A stretch of DNA of 64,000 bases from Tunturiibacter gelidiferens. GTDB taxonomy: Bacteria; Acidobacteriota; Terriglobia; Terriglobales; Acidobacteriaceae. Below are positions 63,404 to 64,000 of this stretch, piece by piece. The DNA is taken from contig NZ_JACCCV010000001.1 in the NCBI RefSeq assembly GCF_013410115.1, positions 2,108,001 through 2,172,000 on the forward strand, given 5' to 3'. Below the pieces are notes generated by a model, which made no database searches, was not told the origin of the DNA, and was given only the letters and a program-made list of their open reading frames with translations. Positions within the stretch are counted from its first letter, which is position 1, and the number at the start of each line of letters is the position of its first letter. The translations under genes were made by a program, and so were the position numbers.

Positions 63404-63500
63404 GCGCCCGGCTCGCGACCAACGGGAGCGCCACGCGAAGCGGTATACAAGTCACGAAGTGACCGCGGCCCGCGCAGGGCGCCCGTCCGGCAGGACACAT
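63404..63500 (+). repeat. Family C structured repeat, copy 3
   Basis: CGGTATACAA, GTCAC-GAA-GTGAC (63451-63463), GCCC-GCGCA-GGGC (63468-63480) and GTCC-GGCA-GGAC (63485-63496). It shares CGACCAACGGGAG with copy 2 and GGTATACAAGTCACGAAGTG with copy 1. It lies between the converging MsrP and DUF1275 genes. Confidence 0.8.
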
Positions 63501-63529
63501 CCTTAGTCCCTGTTCCTGAAGACAGAGTG

Positions 63530-64000
63530 TTAAGAAGCACTCCGCTCCCGCACATCGTCCATAATCGGAACAAACGCGAGCATCAGCAGCACTACAGCCA
63601 GCGGCAGCGTCGCGGCAAAGCCCATCCGCCTGAATCCCACCGCCCCCACCACGCCGCCGACAAAGAACAATCCCACCAGCGACACCAGCAGCCACAGCTT
63701 CTCGAAATCTGCCCGCACCGCGGTAAGCCCCTCATCCTCGCCGCGCCGGTTCCAATACAAAGCCTTCCCCAATTCAATTCCAATGTCTGTCACCATGCCG
63801 GTTACATGCGTCGTCCGTATCTCTGCCTGAGAGATCTTCGTGATAATCGCATTCTGGAGCCCCATCGTGAAACAGAGCAGCGCCACCGTCATTGGCACCA
63901 CAAACCACTCATGCCGAGCCAGATGCCCACCCATCAACCCGAAACACAACAGCAGCCCCGCCTCAAGCATCATCGGCAGCGCATACTCGCTATTCAAATA
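63530..64000 (-). CDS. DUF1275 (YoaK-like) membrane protein, 5' end beyond window
   Basis: The C-terminal 156 codons of a polytopic DUF1275 protein. MGLQNAIITKISQAEIRTTHVTGMVTDIGIELGKALYW is the family hallmark, flanked by hydrophobic helices. DUF1275 proteins usually have about 220-250 residues, and the frame stays open past 64000, so the start lies outside the window. Function unknown; a role in transport has been suggested for the family. Confidence 0.88.
   Translation of the reverse strand, partial: YLNSEYALPMMLEAGLLLCFGLMGGHLARHEWFVVPMTVALLCFTMGLQNAIITKISQAEIRTTHVTGMVTDIGIELGKALYWNRRGEDEGLTAVRADFEKLWLLVSLVGLFFVGGVVGAVGFRRMGFAATLPLAVVLLMLAFVPIMDDVRERSAS

Noticed and set aside
62152..63573. 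473-codon minus-strand frame opposite msrP
   Set aside because: Gly/Val/Glu-rich antisense product; MsrP on the plus strand has the Tat signal and Mo-ligand cysteine.

Overview
The window reads as chromosome from a high-GC Acidobacteriota, most likely Terriglobales/Acidobacteriaceae (Granulicella/Edaphobacter/Terriglobus-like). The evidence is an Oar-type TonB receptor with an N-terminal carboxypeptidase-regulatory domain, a YncE-propeller/phosphoesterase fusion, a YVTN-propeller lipoprotein, a long Tat-exported ferritin-like protein, Ig-repeat lipoproteins and many structured intergenic repeats. Assignment rests on gene content only; no rRNA gene is present.

Layout: 0-3.4 kb, DsbD-type disulfide reductase, an NTF2-like protein and a peroxiredoxin-like protein. 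3.4-9.5 kb, housekeeping genes (rarA, SpoU methyltransferase, Sua5/TsaC, DUF218, DUF92). 9.5-17.6 kb, propeller lipoprotein, ECF sigma/anti-sigma pair, TlyA methyltransferase, AsmA-like protein, NAD kinase. 18-22.5 kb, a minus-strand operon joining an FTR1 iron permease fused to DUF2318 with two FtsX-like permeases and an ABC ATPase, probably a compact iron-uptake system. 22.7-24 kb, GNAT and VanZ-like proteins. 24.1-31.8 kb, a probable island between tRNA-Arg(ACG) and tRNA-Arg(TCG), with a PaoABC-like molybdenum hydroxylase, a WbsX-like protein and a decayed large serine recombinase. 31.8-36.2 kb, TlpA thioredoxin, family 2 glycosyltransferase, two tandem PTPS genes, folE and truB. 36.2-42.7 kb, a TesA-like esterase divergent from a YbbA/YbbP-like ABC pair, then galK-galT. 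42.6-53.4 kb, a surface block: beta-barrel, Ig/lectin lipoprotein, YncE-phosphoesterase and Oar receptor. 53.9-64 kb, ferritin-like protein, DDAH-like hydrolase, malate synthase, MhpD-like hydratase, PIG-L/NEW3 protein, MsrP and a DUF1275 protein cut by the window edge.

The most unusual signal is intergenic. Two repeat families (four and three copies) keep loops and flanks constant while stem sequences change together and remain complementary, as expected for structure-selected RNA or DNA elements. A third family is the short GTCATTCCGC...GGAATCTGC repeat, clustered after tlyA. A second lead is the tRNA-Arg island: an 11-bp copy of the tRNA 3' end at 29899 lies between the two tRNA genes and just before the recombinase remnant, suggesting nested or successive insertions. 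No CRISPR array, rRNA operon or intact transposon was seen.
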